Below, in pieces: positions 53,158 through 62,734 of a DNA stretch of 64,000 nt (position 1 is its first letter; the number at the start of each line of letters is the position of its first letter). The notes beneath the pieces are model-generated. The model ran no database searches. It saw nothing but the letters and a program-made list of their open reading frames with translations, and was not told the origin of the DNA. The position numbers were made by a program, and so were the translations under genes. Location of the stretch: assembly GCA_019090895.1 (NCBI GenBank), contig JAHRVB010000134.1:1-64000 (forward strand), given 5' to 3'. Origin of the DNA: Kangiellaceae bacterium. GTDB taxonomy: Bacteria; Pseudomonadota; Gammaproteobacteria; Enterobacterales; Kangiellaceae.

Positions 53158-53772
53158 ATGTCAAAATTAATTTCAATAATCGTTGCTACAGGATTGTCAT
53201 TTCTTATGTTCTTGGGGATGACGTTACTAATTAAACCTGAAATTATTCAAATAGAGCCCGCAAAAAAGGAGCTAATAACATTTACTTATGATGATACAGA
53301 TGATGAGCCCGAACCTATTATTCGAGTTCCACCAAAAATAGAAACGCTTGAAAAACCACAAACACCAACAACGGTCGCCGAGTCTACCAAGCCTACTAAT
53401 AATAAACCGACTTTTGTGAAGGTCGCTTTTAATACAGCAGGGATAAAAGGAATGACCGGCATTCCTGCTATTTGGGGAGGACAAGGTGATTCGGATGCGG
53501 TTCCCAAAGTCAGAATTAACCCAAACTATCCTCGCGTCGCGGCGACTAAAGGAATAGAAGGGTTTGTAACTCTTACCTTTGATATTACTAAACTAGGGAC
53601 AACCGAAAATATTAAAATAGTGGAAGCACAACCAAGAGGGGTGTTCAATAAGGAGGCTAAAAGAGCATTGAGAAAATGGCGTTATCAGCCGAAGATGGAA
53701 GGTAATACGGCTCTTTCGCAACCCTCTCAAAGAATTACTCTTCAGTTTAATTTGGAAAAAGAATCGATTTAA
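53158..53772 (+). CDS. TonB family energy-transducing protein
   Basis: 204 aa. One N-terminal transmembrane helix (about 5-27), an acidic/proline-rich spacer (DDEPEPIIRVPPKIETLEKPQTP), and the TonB C-terminal domain (about 115-204): VRINPNYPRVAATKGIEGFVTLTFDI, FNKEAKRALRKWRYQP. It couples the inner-membrane proton-motive force to TonB-dependent receptors such as the two in this window. No exbB or exbD is adjacent, so it must use a complex encoded elsewhere. A GGAGAG ribosome-binding site precedes the ATG. Confidence 0.92.
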   Translation: MSKLISIIVATGLSFLMFLGMTLLIKPEIIQIEPAKKELITFTYDDTDDEPEPIIRVPPKIETLEKPQTPTTVAESTKPTNNKPTFVKVAFNTAGIKGMTGIPAIWGGQGDSDAVPKVRINPNYPRVAATKGIEGFVTLTFDITKLGTTENIKIVEAQPRGVFNKEAKRALRKWRYQPKMEGNTALSQPSQRITLQFNLEKESI

Positions 53773-53792
53773 ATTAGTGCTGAATAGAGCGG

Positions 53793-53827
53793 AAAAGGCC
53801 TTCTGATGTTAAACAGAGGGCCTTTTT
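53793..53827. terminator. Bidirectional terminator between tonB-like and PPi-PFK genes
   Basis: AAAAGGCCTTCTG (from 53793) and CAGAGGGCCTTTTT form an interrupted stem with A/T runs at both ends, serving two convergent genes. Confidence 0.82.
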
Positions 53828-53885
53828 ATTTATTCCAATTCTTCATCGATAATCAGAACCATTATTAAATCCAGATTTAGATTTG

Positions 53886-55154
53886 TTAGATTTTGAACTT
53901 CTTTTTCAATAACTTCTTCACTGGCTCATTCTTGAGAACAACGTATTGAGGCAGGCCATTTTTAAACGTAGGATAAGATTCACCCTTGATCAGCGGTGAC
54001 AAGTATTCTCGACACGCCTCTGTGATGTGAAAACCATTACTTGATATGTACTTCTTTGGCATCATTTTTTCAACGTTAGCCACATCAGATAATTTAGCTT
54101 CACCAATCGTCCATTGGTATTTTTTAGTTTTTTTCCTGACGATTGTAGGCATTACTGCATTTTTACCGGCTAAAGCATATTCAACGGCTGCTTTCCCCAT
54201 TGCATAGGCTTGCTCTACATCTGTTTCAGAAGCTATGTGTCTGGCTGCGCGCTGTAAATAATCGGCAACCGCCCAGTGATACTTAAAACCTAGTTCATCT
54301 TTGACCATTTGTGCAACCACTGGCGCGACTCCGCCCAGCTGTTTGTGGCCAAATGCATCAACTGAACCTGCATCGGCTAAGAAAGTCCCATCTTTATATG
54401 CGGCACCTTCAGACACAACAATGGCACAGTAACCGAATTTTTTTACACATTGATTAACTTTCTTGAGGAATTTTTCTTTGTTAAATGCGACTTCAGGAAA
54501 CAATATGATATGTGGAGCATCACTTTCTTTTTCAGCGGCCAATCCGCCTGCGGCGGCTATCCAGCCGGCATGTCTACCCATTACTTCCATCACAAAGACT
54601 TTCGTTGAAGATTCGGCCATCGAGGCTACATCAAATCCGGCTTCACGAATTGAAACGGCCACATACTTAGCAACGCTGCCGAATCCGGGACTGTTATCGG
54701 TTATTGGCAGATCGTTATCGACCGTCTTGGGAATTCCGACACAAGTAATCGGGAATCCCATCTTTTTGCTGACTTGTGCGACTTTATTAGCAGTGTCCAT
54801 GGAATCACCGCCGCCATTGTAAAAGAAATAACCGATATCATGGGCTTTAAAGACTTCGATAAGCCGCTCGTATTCTGCGCGGTTTGCCTCAAAACTTTTT
54901 AGCTTGTGACGGCATGATCCAAATGCGCCAGACGGCGTGAATTTAAGAGCCGCGATGTCTTTCTTTGATTCTTTACTGGTATCGATAAGATCTTCTGTCA
55001 AGGCTCCAATGATGCCATTACGACCAGCATACACCTTACCAATTCTTTTTTTGTTTTGCCGAGCGGTTTCTATTAATCCACAAGCGGAAGCATTAATGAC
55101 CGCCGTTACTCCACCGGATTGTGCGTAGAACGCATTCTGTTTCTTTTGAGCCAT
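53886..55154 (-). CDS. pfp: Pyrophosphate-dependent 6-phosphofructokinase
   Basis: 422 aa. It catalyses the reversible PPi + fructose-6-phosphate to fructose-1,6-bisphosphate reaction. The phosphate-donor site NGGGDSMDT carries Asp where ATP enzymes have Gly. PKTVDNDLP has the Lys typical of PPi-users. Other blocks: AQSGGVTAVINAS (N-terminal nucleotide-like loop), VMEVMGRHAGWIAAAGGLA and RAARHIASETD. Divergent from the protease gene at 55530. With ppa and hppA nearby, three PPi-handling enzymes lie within 6.5 kb. Confidence 0.94.
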   Translation of the reverse strand: MAQKKQNAFYAQSGGVTAVINASACGLIETARQNKKRIGKVYAGRNGIIGALTEDLIDTSKESKKDIAALKFTPSGAFGSCRHKLKSFEANRAEYERLIEVFKAHDIGYFFYNGGGDSMDTANKVAQVSKKMGFPITCVGIPKTVDNDLPITDNSPGFGSVAKYVAVSIREAGFDVASMAESSTKVFVMEVMGRHAGWIAAAGGLAAEKESDAPHIILFPEVAFNKEKFLKKVNQCVKKFGYCAIVVSEGAAYKDGTFLADAGSVDAFGHKQLGGVAPVVAQMVKDELGFKYHWAVADYLQRAARHIASETDVEQAYAMGKAAVEYALAGKNAVMPTIVRKKTKKYQWTIGEAKLSDVANVEKMMPKKYISSNGFHITEACREYLSPLIKGESYPTFKNGLPQYVVLKNEPVKKLLKKKFKI

Positions 55155-55529
55155 GGACTAAATTTCTCCATCGTTTATCGAGTGTTTAAAGATAATAATG
55201 AGGTTAGGTACAACCAAGGTTTAAACCTATTATAGGTGATTAGTTTAGTAGAAAATACAAACACATAATAAAAATATATAGCGATAGTGTTTATTGTCCC
55301 ATTAATCCATTATTAGGCTACCGGTCGTAAAGACGGTTGTTTACTTATCTCACAATGTCCAGTTATTGGTTTATATTTGATTTTGCTTACTCTGTCAGGT
55401 TAAACAGAGTATTTCTTGCTATAGTTTTTAGCGTGAATATTTACAGTGTGTGTAACCTCAAATGATTTAAACTCTGCCATAGCTATAACTTGAGAAACAT
55501 TAATTTTGAGACTGACTTCGAGAATTAAT
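55155..55529. other. Divergent promoter region of pfp and the protease gene
   Basis: 375 bases, no gene. It holds an 8-bp perfect inverted repeat TACTCTGT (55388-55395) / ACAGAGTA (55404-55411) with an 8-base loop, about 120 bases before the protease ATG; it could be an operator or hairpin. No promoter could be placed with confidence. Confidence 0.5.
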
Positions 55530-58500
55530 ATGAAAATGAATAAGAAAAATATTTGTGTTTTGGTCGGAGCTGCACTTGCTTCACAATCTATTCATTCGGC
55601 TGAAAATTGGCTGTCGGATCAAATTGTTCATCCATCCCTTTTAACAGGCCATTCATTTAATGCTAGCATAAAGAGCGCGAAGTCAAATGCCGCCATTTCA
55701 ACTGATATTCAGTTGATTAAACAAATCAACACTCAATCTTTCGTCTGGAATACCGGTAAAATTCAAAACATTCCCTTAAACGATGCAAAACCTATCTCTC
55801 AGCAATATTCAGACTCTCTTGATCAGTATTTTAAAGTCGTTGGCGCCGCTCACGGTGTTAATAAATCAGCTTTAACGACGACGGCTAAAACCAAATTTCA
55901 TGATACTGGTCGAGGCGCGTTAGTGGCGAGTTACCAACAAACACACCAAGGTTTAGAAGTGTTTAGTCGGTCAATTAATATAGTGGTTAACCGTAAAAAC
56001 GAATTAATCGCTTCGTCAGGGTATTTTACCAATTACAAACAAGCGCCTGTTGTTGATTATCAAATCGATTCGAATCAAGCGATGAATAAAAGTATCGATA
56101 AAAAGCGAGGTTTTGAACTACCGAGTTTATTCATTTCAAACAGTCGCGAAGAAGAATTCGGCAATCTTAATGAGACAACTGAATTTAACGGAATAGTAGT
56201 CTCTGATAATTCAAGAGTAAAAAAAGTGTGGTATCCAACTTCTAACGACTTACTCTTACCAGCCTATTATGTAGAGTTGGAAAGCGCCAAGGAAGATAGT
56301 CGAGATTCTACTTTGTACAGTTATGTTGTCGACGGTCGTAATGGAAACATATTGTTCGAAAATAACATGACTGCTCATGTCACAACCACATATAAAGTAT
56401 TTGCCGATAATACCGGAAGTTTCATACCTTTTGATGGTCCGCAAGGTAATGCTTTAACGCCTCATCCTACTGGAGAAACTGAAGATACGCCTGCTAATGC
56501 TTCCACCTTTGTTAATGCCAATACAGTTACGCTTGACCACGCAGGTCTTTCTACCGCAGATCCTTGGCTTACGGTTTCGGAGACTACCACAGCAGGCAAT
56601 AATGTTGATGCTTATGCCGATATTTCTGGCAATAATGGATTCGATGACACCGATGTTAGACCTGATATGAGCAGCGCTAATGCATTCGAATATGATTTTG
56701 GGCAGTTTGCCGCCGGTCTAACCGGTGATGGACAAAAGCACGCCGTGGTTGATTTGTTTTATGTGAATAATTTTCTACATGACTGGTTTTATGACAGTGG
56801 ATTTGATGAACAAGCCGGCAATGCACAAAATAATAATTTTGGTCGAGGTGGTTTTGGCAATGATCGATTGCTTGTTGAAGCGCAGGATTCAAGTGGGACT
56901 AATAACGCTAATATGTCGACGCCATCCGATGGTGGAAATCCACGAATGCAAATGTTTTTATGGACCTTCCTAAGTGATGCTCAAGTCACCATTAGCGGAG
57001 TGTCTAATATCGGTACGTTGGCTGCCTCGTTTGGCCCACAGGAATATGATGTTAGTGGTGTCATGTCGTTAGTGGATGACGGAACCGACAATATCAGAGA
57101 TGGCTGTGAAACGATTACTACGGATTTAACGGCGAAAATTGCGATTATTGATCGAGGTGATTGTAACTTCACTGTCAAAGTTAAAAATGCACAAGATAAA
57201 GGTGCCGTTGGTGTCATCATGGTCAATAATGTTACCGGGGGTGTAATAACCCAGGGCGGTGAAGATGAAACGGTCACCATTCCAAGCATGATGGTAAGTC
57301 TTGAGAAAGGTGATGAAATTAAGGCTGCTTTGGTAGTGGATGATACTTTACAAGCAACTCTGTTTAACGAGGCTAGACCAATTGATGGCACACTCGATCA
57401 TGGCATTGTCGCACATGAATGGGGACATTATTTAAGCAACCGGTTAGTTGGTAACGCAAATGGTTTATCCAATACTCAAGGTCGAAGTATGGGTGAAGGC
57501 TGGAGTGACTTTGTCGCATTGTTAATGACCACCAAAGAAGATGATAATCTGATTGCAGGTAATGAAAACTATCAAGGGGTTTACTCGGCATCAACTTTTG
57601 TCGGTGATGCTTATGATGGTATTCGACGAGCACCTTATTCGACGGATATGTCTAAAAACGCACTGACCTTTAAACATATTGAAGATCGCGTCAGCTTACC
57701 GCTGAATCACCCAGTTTCATTTGGCGTTAGCGGAGCGTCTAATTCTGAAGTGCATGCGACAGGGGAAATCTGGGCGAATGCTCTGTGGGAAGTCTATGTG
57801 GGATTGATCAACAAGCCCGGCTCGAGTTTTTCTGCAGCCCAGCAACAAATGAAAGATTATTTGATTGCCAGCCTTAAATTAACGCCTAATGCACCAACAT
57901 TATTGGAAGCTAGGGATGCATTATTAGCTGCAACGTTGGCGACAGATGCTGAAGACTTTGAAATTGCGCGCACGGCATTTGCAAAACGTGGAATGGGAGC
58001 TGCGGCTGTCGCTCCCGATAGGAATTCTGATAGTCACATTGGTGTAGTTGAAGATTTTTCAACCGGTGATGATTTAATAGCGACAGTGAGTATTCAGCCG
58101 GAAAGTATCGACATTGATAGTTGTGATTTCGATGGCATTTTGGACCCGAGTGAATCAGTGACACTCGAGTTTGGATTTGAAAACTATTCTGCTAAGTCCA
58201 TTCCTGAATTTAGTGTTGATTTGTCAACCGCTGCTGATGCCACTTTTGATTCGAGTGTCACAGTATCAGCATTGGCAGGGTTCGGTTCATCAACGACTGC
58301 TACCGCTCAACTGACTCTAAATAATGCATCGTTTATGGACGATATGGTGGTCACCGCAACATTCCAACAAATTGGTATCAGCGATCAAGAATTTAATGAG
58401 CCTGCTCCCATTAGTATCACTTTGCCAGTGAATTTTGATTTATCGAAAACAAGCACCTCAGATGACATGTCATCGGCTGTTCTATCGAATGCCGATTGGC

Positions 58501-59723
58501 AAGTGGAGAGTACGATCGGAATTATCCCTTTTGTCGTCGATAACGGTGTATGGCATGGACAAGATACGGCGACCGGAGGAAGCTCTGATTTGATTTCTCC
58601 GGCAATTCAAGTGGCTGCCCAGGGAGACTTAGTGATCGATTTTGACCACAATTATTCATTTGAAACCGATGATGAAGCCCGTCATTGGGATGGTGGAGTG
58701 GTCGAAATTTCAGTCTCTGGTGGAGAGTGGCAAGATGTGGTTAGTTTTGGCGCAAGCTTATCGTCAGGGTACAACGGTACTATCGAAGATTCGAACGCGA
58801 TCATAGGCAGTAGAAACGCATTTGTGGACACCAACAATACATCGGGCTTTTCATTACTAGCGGAACAAATAACGATTCCAGATGGGCTAGTCAACGGCCA
58901 ATCGATTAGAATTCGGTTTAGAATTGGTGCGGACGCCAACACCGGCGGATTCGGCTGGCAAATTGATAATTTTACCGTGTCTAATGCGTCGTTACCCATG
59001 TTCAGTGAAGCCGTTGTTGATGACGGGGTATGTGGCTCATCCAACGCCCCAGTGGTTTCAGCGGGCAGCGATATCACTATTGTTAGTCGAGATGATTCAA
59101 TGGTTGATGTTGATTTGTTAGGCGCTGCGAGCGATCCTGATGGTGACCCACTTACTTTTTCTTGGTCACAGCTTTCTGGTCCTATTGTCACCTTGCAAAA
59201 TAACACTTCGTTGAGTCCAAATTTTAGTGTGGCAGCGCCGACGCAAAACACCGCGTATGTATTTCAGCTGGTAGCTGATGATGGCGCTCGAACAGCGAGT
59301 GACTCGATTACAGTTAATATTAACCTCAATCAAGCGCCAGTAGTGTCGGCTTCCGGTGGTTCCGTCGATGAGGGCAATACTTTTACGCTCTCTGGCACAA
59401 GTTCTGATAATGAAGCTGATAATTTGACTTATCAGTGGACTCAAACAGGCGGACCTACGGTCACTTTGGCCGATTCAACCAGCTTGTCGACAACATTTAC
59501 CGCTCCACAGGTTGATACAAATACATTGCTTACTTTTGAGTTAGTGGCAAACGATGGCGACTTGGATTCTTCCGCAGTGAACGTGACTGTCACTGTGACT
59601 AATCAACAGGCGCTTATCGATGATGGTAAAAGCGGTGGCGGTAGTCTTTCTGTTTTTGGTTTGTTGTTATTTTTGCTAAAGCGCCGAAATGTCGAAATGT
59701 CGAAATGTCGTAGGTCATCATGA
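55530..59723 (+). CDS. Secreted M36 (fungalysin-type) metalloprotease with PA, PKD-like and GlyGly-CTERM regions
   Basis: 1,397 aa from the ATG at 55530; the TTG at 55506 is less likely. Signal peptide of about 24 residues; a propeptide (FTP/PepSY-like, about 40-270) follows. The M36 catalytic region has the zinc site H629-E630-W-G-H633 and the third ligand E656 in GRSMGEGWSD. A PA domain (about 500-600, IAIIDRGDCNFTVKVKNAQDKGAVGVIMVNN) is inserted before the zinc site. Two PKD-like domains lie at about 1170-1360. The C-terminus GGGSLSVFGLLLFLLKRR is a GlyGly-CTERM sorting signal for rhombosortase, extended by 11 residues encoded by an octamer repeat. Digests external protein. Confidence 0.9.
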   Translation: MKMNKKNICVLVGAALASQSIHSAENWLSDQIVHPSLLTGHSFNASIKSAKSNAAISTDIQLIKQINTQSFVWNTGKIQNIPLNDAKPISQQYSDSLDQYFKVVGAAHGVNKSALTTTAKTKFHDTGRGALVASYQQTHQGLEVFSRSINIVVNRKNELIASSGYFTNYKQAPVVDYQIDSNQAMNKSIDKKRGFELPSLFISNSREEEFGNLNETTEFNGIVVSDNSRVKKVWYPTSNDLLLPAYYVELESAKEDSRDSTLYSYVVDGRNGNILFENNMTAHVTTTYKVFADNTGSFIPFDGPQGNALTPHPTGETEDTPANASTFVNANTVTLDHAGLSTADPWLTVSETTTAGNNVDAYADISGNNGFDDTDVRPDMSSANAFEYDFGQFAAGLTGDGQKHAVVDLFYVNNFLHDWFYDSGFDEQAGNAQNNNFGRGGFGNDRLLVEAQDSSGTNNANMSTPSDGGNPRMQMFLWTFLSDAQVTISGVSNIGTLAASFGPQEYDVSGVMSLVDDGTDNIRDGCETITTDLTAKIAIIDRGDCNFTVKVKNAQDKGAVGVIMVNNVTGGVITQGGEDETVTIPSMMVSLEKGDEIKAALVVDDTLQATLFNEARPIDGTLDHGIVAHEWGHYLSNRLVGNANGLSNTQGRSMGEGWSDFVALLMTTKEDDNLIAGNENYQGVYSASTFVGDAYDGIRRAPYSTDMSKNALTFKHIEDRVSLPLNHPVSFGVSGASNSEVHATGEIWANALWEVYVGLINKPGSSFSAAQQQMKDYLIASLKLTPNAPTLLEARDALLAATLATDAEDFEIARTAFAKRGMGAAAVAPDRNSDSHIGVVEDFSTGDDLIATVSIQPESIDIDSCDFDGILDPSESVTLEFGFENYSAKSIPEFSVDLSTAADATFDSSVTVSALAGFGSSTTATAQLTLNNASFMDDMVVTATFQQIGISDQEFNEPAPISITLPVNFDLSKTSTSDDMSSAVLSNADWQVESTIGIIPFVVDNGVWHGQDTATGGSSDLISPAIQVAAQGDLVIDFDHNYSFETDDEARHWDGGVVEISVSGGEWQDVVSFGASLSSGYNGTIEDSNAIIGSRNAFVDTNNTSGFSLLAEQITIPDGLVNGQSIRIRFRIGADANTGGFGWQIDNFTVSNASLPMFSEAVVDDGVCGSSNAPVVSAGSDITIVSRDDSMVDVDLLGAASDPDGDPLTFSWSQLSGPIVTLQNNTSLSPNFSVAAPTQNTAYVFQLVADDGARTASDSITVNINLNQAPVVSASGGSVDEGNTFTLSGTSSDNEADNLTYQWTQTGGPTVTLADSTSLSTTFTAPQVDTNTLLTFELVANDGDLDSSAVNVTVTVTNQQALIDDGKSGGGSLSVFGLLLFLLKRRNVEMSKCRRSS

Positions 59724-59728
59724 TGACC
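59685..59728 (+). repeat. Octamer repeat and palindrome at the protease 3' end
   Basis: CGAAATGT occurs three times in tandem (59685-59708). GGTCATCATGATGACC is a perfect 16-bp palindrome at 59713-59728 and contains the stop codon of the protease. Confidence 0.8.
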
Positions 59729-59751
59729 AATAAAATAGAGGATAAGTAACA

Positions 59752-60249
59752 ATGAAGTACTTAGTAGCGTTGGTGATTGCGCTGTTGCTTTCAGCCTGTG
59801 CCGGTGAACGAGAGCTTCAGCAGCATGAGGTTGTACCTGCGCCAATGGAAGAGTCACTCAGCGTTGTTGCGGATAAAGATTGTCCAGCAAACCATTGTGA
59901 GAGTTACCATTTATCGATTAAACATGATTTGCTGAATGTCTCTTTTGGCAACCCAAAGAAAAAAGATATTTCTTTTGTAGTAACACCTACAAATCGTGCT
60001 CAATTAATGGTGTTGCTCTCAGATATTAATGGGCGGTTGCTTGATAATCAGTTGACTGAAACATCAAAAGATTGTGGTGTCAGTGAACAAAAGCAGTCCA
60101 AATTCAGCGTGTTTATTGATAAAAAGCCCGTAACACCGGAAGCCGTAAAGGGGGTGAGTTTTGTTGTAGGCTGTCAAAATTTACCCCAAGCGTTTTTAAA
60201 CTTGGCCCAATGGCTGGATAATAAGGTTTACGCGCAACTCGAAAACTAA
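59752..60249 (+). CDS. Small uncharacterised lipoprotein
   Basis: 165 aa. Signal peptide with lipobox LLLSAC at about residues 11-16. The mature part has four cysteines besides the lipid one, two close together (DCPANHCESYHL) and two later (KDCGVSE, VGCQNLPQA). These could form two disulfides. No family recognised. It starts 28 bases after the protease stop with a ribosome-binding-like GATAAG. Co-transcription with the protease is possible; function unknown. Confidence 0.7.
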   Translation: MKYLVALVIALLLSACAGERELQQHEVVPAPMEESLSVVADKDCPANHCESYHLSIKHDLLNVSFGNPKKKDISFVVTPTNRAQLMVLLSDINGRLLDNQLTETSKDCGVSEQKQSKFSVFIDKKPVTPEAVKGVSFVVGCQNLPQAFLNLAQWLDNKVYAQLEN

Positions 60250-60358
60250 TTGTTAGATTCTTATAAATGCTAATAATCTGATGGAAAAACCATCCTAAAT
60301 CATCGTAAACCGTGCGAGATCTAAACTAACTGACGTTAGAATCCACTCAAAGGCCTGT

Positions 60359-60366
60359 GCTATAAT
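60359..60366 (+). promoter_or_regulatory. Extended -10 promoter candidate for mpl
   Basis: TGC directly before a perfect TATAAT (60361-60366) is an extended -10 element. It lies 62 bases upstream of the mpl ATG. No -35 match was found at the usual distance. Confidence 0.5.
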
Positions 60367-60428
60367 CCGCCGCTTCTCAGCTGATATCCCGACATTATAG
60401 ATATCCTCGATTCGGAACCAAGGCATTC

Positions 60429-61787
60429 ATGCATCTTCATATTTTAGGTATTTGCGGCACCTTCATGGGAGGCGTGGCTCGTTTAGCGATTGAGAAAGGC
60501 TACAAGGTCACCGGCTCAGACCAAAACTGCTACCCACCAATGAGTGATCAACTCGCAGAGCTCGGTGTATCATTGGAACAAGGATATGATACATCCATCC
60601 TAAAACAAGAGCCCGACTGTGTCGTTGTTGGGAATGCCCTTTCAAGGGGCAATTATTTTGTTGAGGAAATGCTCAACACTAATCAACAATATTGTTCCGG
60701 TCCGCAATGGTTAAAAGAAAATATTCTTCAAGATAAATGGGTGATTGCGGTGGCGGGAACTCATGGAAAAACCACCACTTCAAGCATGATTGCTTGGATC
60801 TTAGAAGCGACGGGATACAACCCTGGCTTTCTAATTGGTGGCGTTTTAGGCAATTTTGGTGTGTCTGCGAGATACACCGACTCACCCTTTTTCGTGGTAG
60901 AAGCGGATGAGTACGACACCGCATTTTTTGATAAGCGATCGAAGTTTGTTCATTATCGCGCCAGAACCTGTGTGCTCAATAATCTTGAGTTCGACCATGC
61001 GGATATTTTTGATGACTTAGCAGCGATAGAAACTCAGTTTCATCACCTCGTTAGAACCATCCCTCAAAATGGACTATTAATTCGTCCCGCAGACAGTTCT
61101 GCGTTAGATCGGGTTATCAATAAAGGCAGTTGGACGCCTGTTGAAACGTTTTGCAGTCAGACTACGGAAGAATCAGATTGGAATATTACAAAACAAAAAA
61201 CAGACGGCAGTTTATGTGATGTTTATCTTAATCAGCAAAAAGAAGGCTGTCTCGACTGGTCACTAATTGGCGACCATAATGTTAACAACGCGTTAGCTGC
61301 AATAGCGGCAGTAAGGCACGTTGGTGTTAAGACTGAGGACGCTTTACAAGCATTATCAACTTTCACCAATGCAAAACGAAGAATGGAGTTGCGCGGAAAA
61401 GAGAGTGGAGTGACTGTTTACGACGATTTTGCTCATCATCCTACGGCTATCAGTTCAACCATCGAAGGTTTACGCAATAAAGTCGGGTCCGAGCGAGTGA
61501 TTGCAGTGGTCGACCCTCGTTCAAATACCATGCGAATGGGCTGCCACAAAAACACTCTATTAGACTCTGTCGATAAAGCGGATTTTACCCTTTTCCATAT
61601 TCCTGAATCATTTGAATGGCTGTTAGATACACAAGGTAAAGAAAATATTGTTGTGGTGCCTAGTGTGGAATTGATTTTGCAAAAATTGTCCCAAATATTG
61701 AAGCCAGGTGATCACGTTCTCATCATGAGTAATGGTAGTTTTGAAGGAATTCATCAGAAGTTGTTAGATAATCTAGCCAAACAATGA
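60429..61787 (+). CDS. mpl: UDP-N-acetylmuramate:L-alanyl-gamma-D-glutamyl-meso-diaminopimelate ligase
   Basis: 452 aa, standard for Mpl. It attaches recycled murein tripeptide to UDP-MurNAc. The N-terminal Mur domain starts MHLHILGICGTFMGGVARLA. The ATP loop is VAGTHGKTTT (about residues 110-119), the central domain has VVEADEYDTAFFDKRSKF and NNLEFDHADIF, and the C-terminal ligase domain has VYDDFAHHPTAI and VDPRSNTMRMG. These blocks separate Mpl from MurC. It is followed after 61 bases by ubiX on the same strand. Confidence 0.96.
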   Translation: MHLHILGICGTFMGGVARLAIEKGYKVTGSDQNCYPPMSDQLAELGVSLEQGYDTSILKQEPDCVVVGNALSRGNYFVEEMLNTNQQYCSGPQWLKENILQDKWVIAVAGTHGKTTTSSMIAWILEATGYNPGFLIGGVLGNFGVSARYTDSPFFVVEADEYDTAFFDKRSKFVHYRARTCVLNNLEFDHADIFDDLAAIETQFHHLVRTIPQNGLLIRPADSSALDRVINKGSWTPVETFCSQTTEESDWNITKQKTDGSLCDVYLNQQKEGCLDWSLIGDHNVNNALAAIAAVRHVGVKTEDALQALSTFTNAKRRMELRGKESGVTVYDDFAHHPTAISSTIEGLRNKVGSERVIAVVDPRSNTMRMGCHKNTLLDSVDKADFTLFHIPESFEWLLDTQGKENIVVVPSVELILQKLSQILKPGDHVLIMSNGSFEGIHQKLLDNLAKQ

Positions 61788-61848
61788 ACTCGCTTTGCGT
61801 TTTGAATGAGCTCAACGACCGTTTGCCAATTTATAATCGAGTATAAAC

Positions 61849-62463
61849 ATGAAAAAAGAAGCCATTACTTTTGCTATGACCGGCGCTTCAGGTGCTATTT
61901 ATGGCATGCATCTTCTGAAGCAGCTGGTAAATATTTATTCGCAAGTGCACGTGTTAATTTCTGATGCCGCTAGAATTGTATTGGCCACAGAAGTGGGACT
62001 TAAAATACCAGAGGCGCCCGCCAAGATAAAAGAGGTGTTAGTGGAATATTGCGATTGTGACCAAGACAAAATTGCGGTGTACGCAAAAGAAAACTGGTAT
62101 TCACCCGTAGCCAGTGGATCAGCCGCACCCAAGACTATGGTGATATGTCCTGCGAGTATGGGAAGTGTTTCTGCTATTGCGACCGGCGCCAGTAATAATT
62201 TATTAGAGCGTGCGGCTGATGTTGTTTTAAAAGAAAAAGGTCAACTGATTCTAGTACCCAGAGAAATGCCCTTTTCAAGTATCCATTTACGTAACTTGCT
62301 TTCATTATCGGAAGACGGCGCGACTATAATGCCCGCATGCCCCGGTTTTTATACCGGACCAAAAACACTCGAAGATATCGCTGATTTTGTTTCAGCTAGA
62401 GTATTAAATCATCTAGGAATAGATAATGATTTGATTGAGAAATGGGGATATAAGGGGAAGTGA
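61849..62463 (+). CDS. ubiX: Flavin prenyltransferase UbiX
   Basis: 204 aa. It prenylates reduced FMN to make the prenyl-FMN cofactor of UbiD decarboxylase (ubiquinone synthesis). The FMN-binding start [16 protein letters not shown] is at about 9-24. [41 protein letters not shown] (from about 86) and [31 protein letters not shown] are diagnostic. UbiD is not in the window. The gene may share the mpl transcript. Confidence 0.96.
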   Translation: MKKEAITFAMTGASGAIYGMHLLKQLVNIYSQVHVLISDAARIVLATEVGLKIPEAPAKIKEVLVEYCDCDQDKIAVYAKENWYSPVASGSAAPKTMVICPASMGSVSAIATGASNNLLERAADVVLKEKGQLILVPREMPFSSIHLRNLLSLSEDGATIMPACPGFYTGPKTLEDIADFVSARVLNHLGIDNDLIEKWGYKGK

Positions 62464-62734
62464 ATATTAGGAGATAGGAGATAGGAGATAGGAGATAGGA
62501 GATAGGAGATAGGAAAAAAGATAGGAAGGGATAGTTTCGAGTTGCTAGTTGCTAGTTGAGAGATTGGATCGCCCCTAAAAAAATAGTAACGGGAAAGAGT
62601 GTCGAGTTGCTAGTTTTGAGTTAAAAGATTAGAGATAGAAGATTACAGTGGGTGATTGATGTTATACAGGCTGGTTACTAATTAAAACAATAGTCCGTAT
62701 TGAAATGAAAGATAGTGAAGAGTAAGAGGGTTGG
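62464..62734. repeat. Heptamer array and related degenerate repeats after ubiX
   Basis: Six perfect copies of AGGAGAT run from 62469 to 62510, ending in AGGAAAAAAG. Two related downstream strings follow: GAGTTGCTAGTTGCTAGTTGAG (from about 62540) and GAGTTGCTAGTTTTGAGTT (from about 62602), which resemble the CAGTTGCTAGTGGC tail at 1217-1320. No gene; the promoter of the ABC exporter must lie at the right end. Confidence 0.85.

Noticed and set aside
57910-59251. Minus-strand frames inside the protease gene
   Set aside because: Antisense shadows of a long, well-supported coding region.
62464-62734. CRISPR-like array after ubiX
   Set aside because: Units are 7 bases without spacers; a simple tandem repeat, not repeat-spacer structure.
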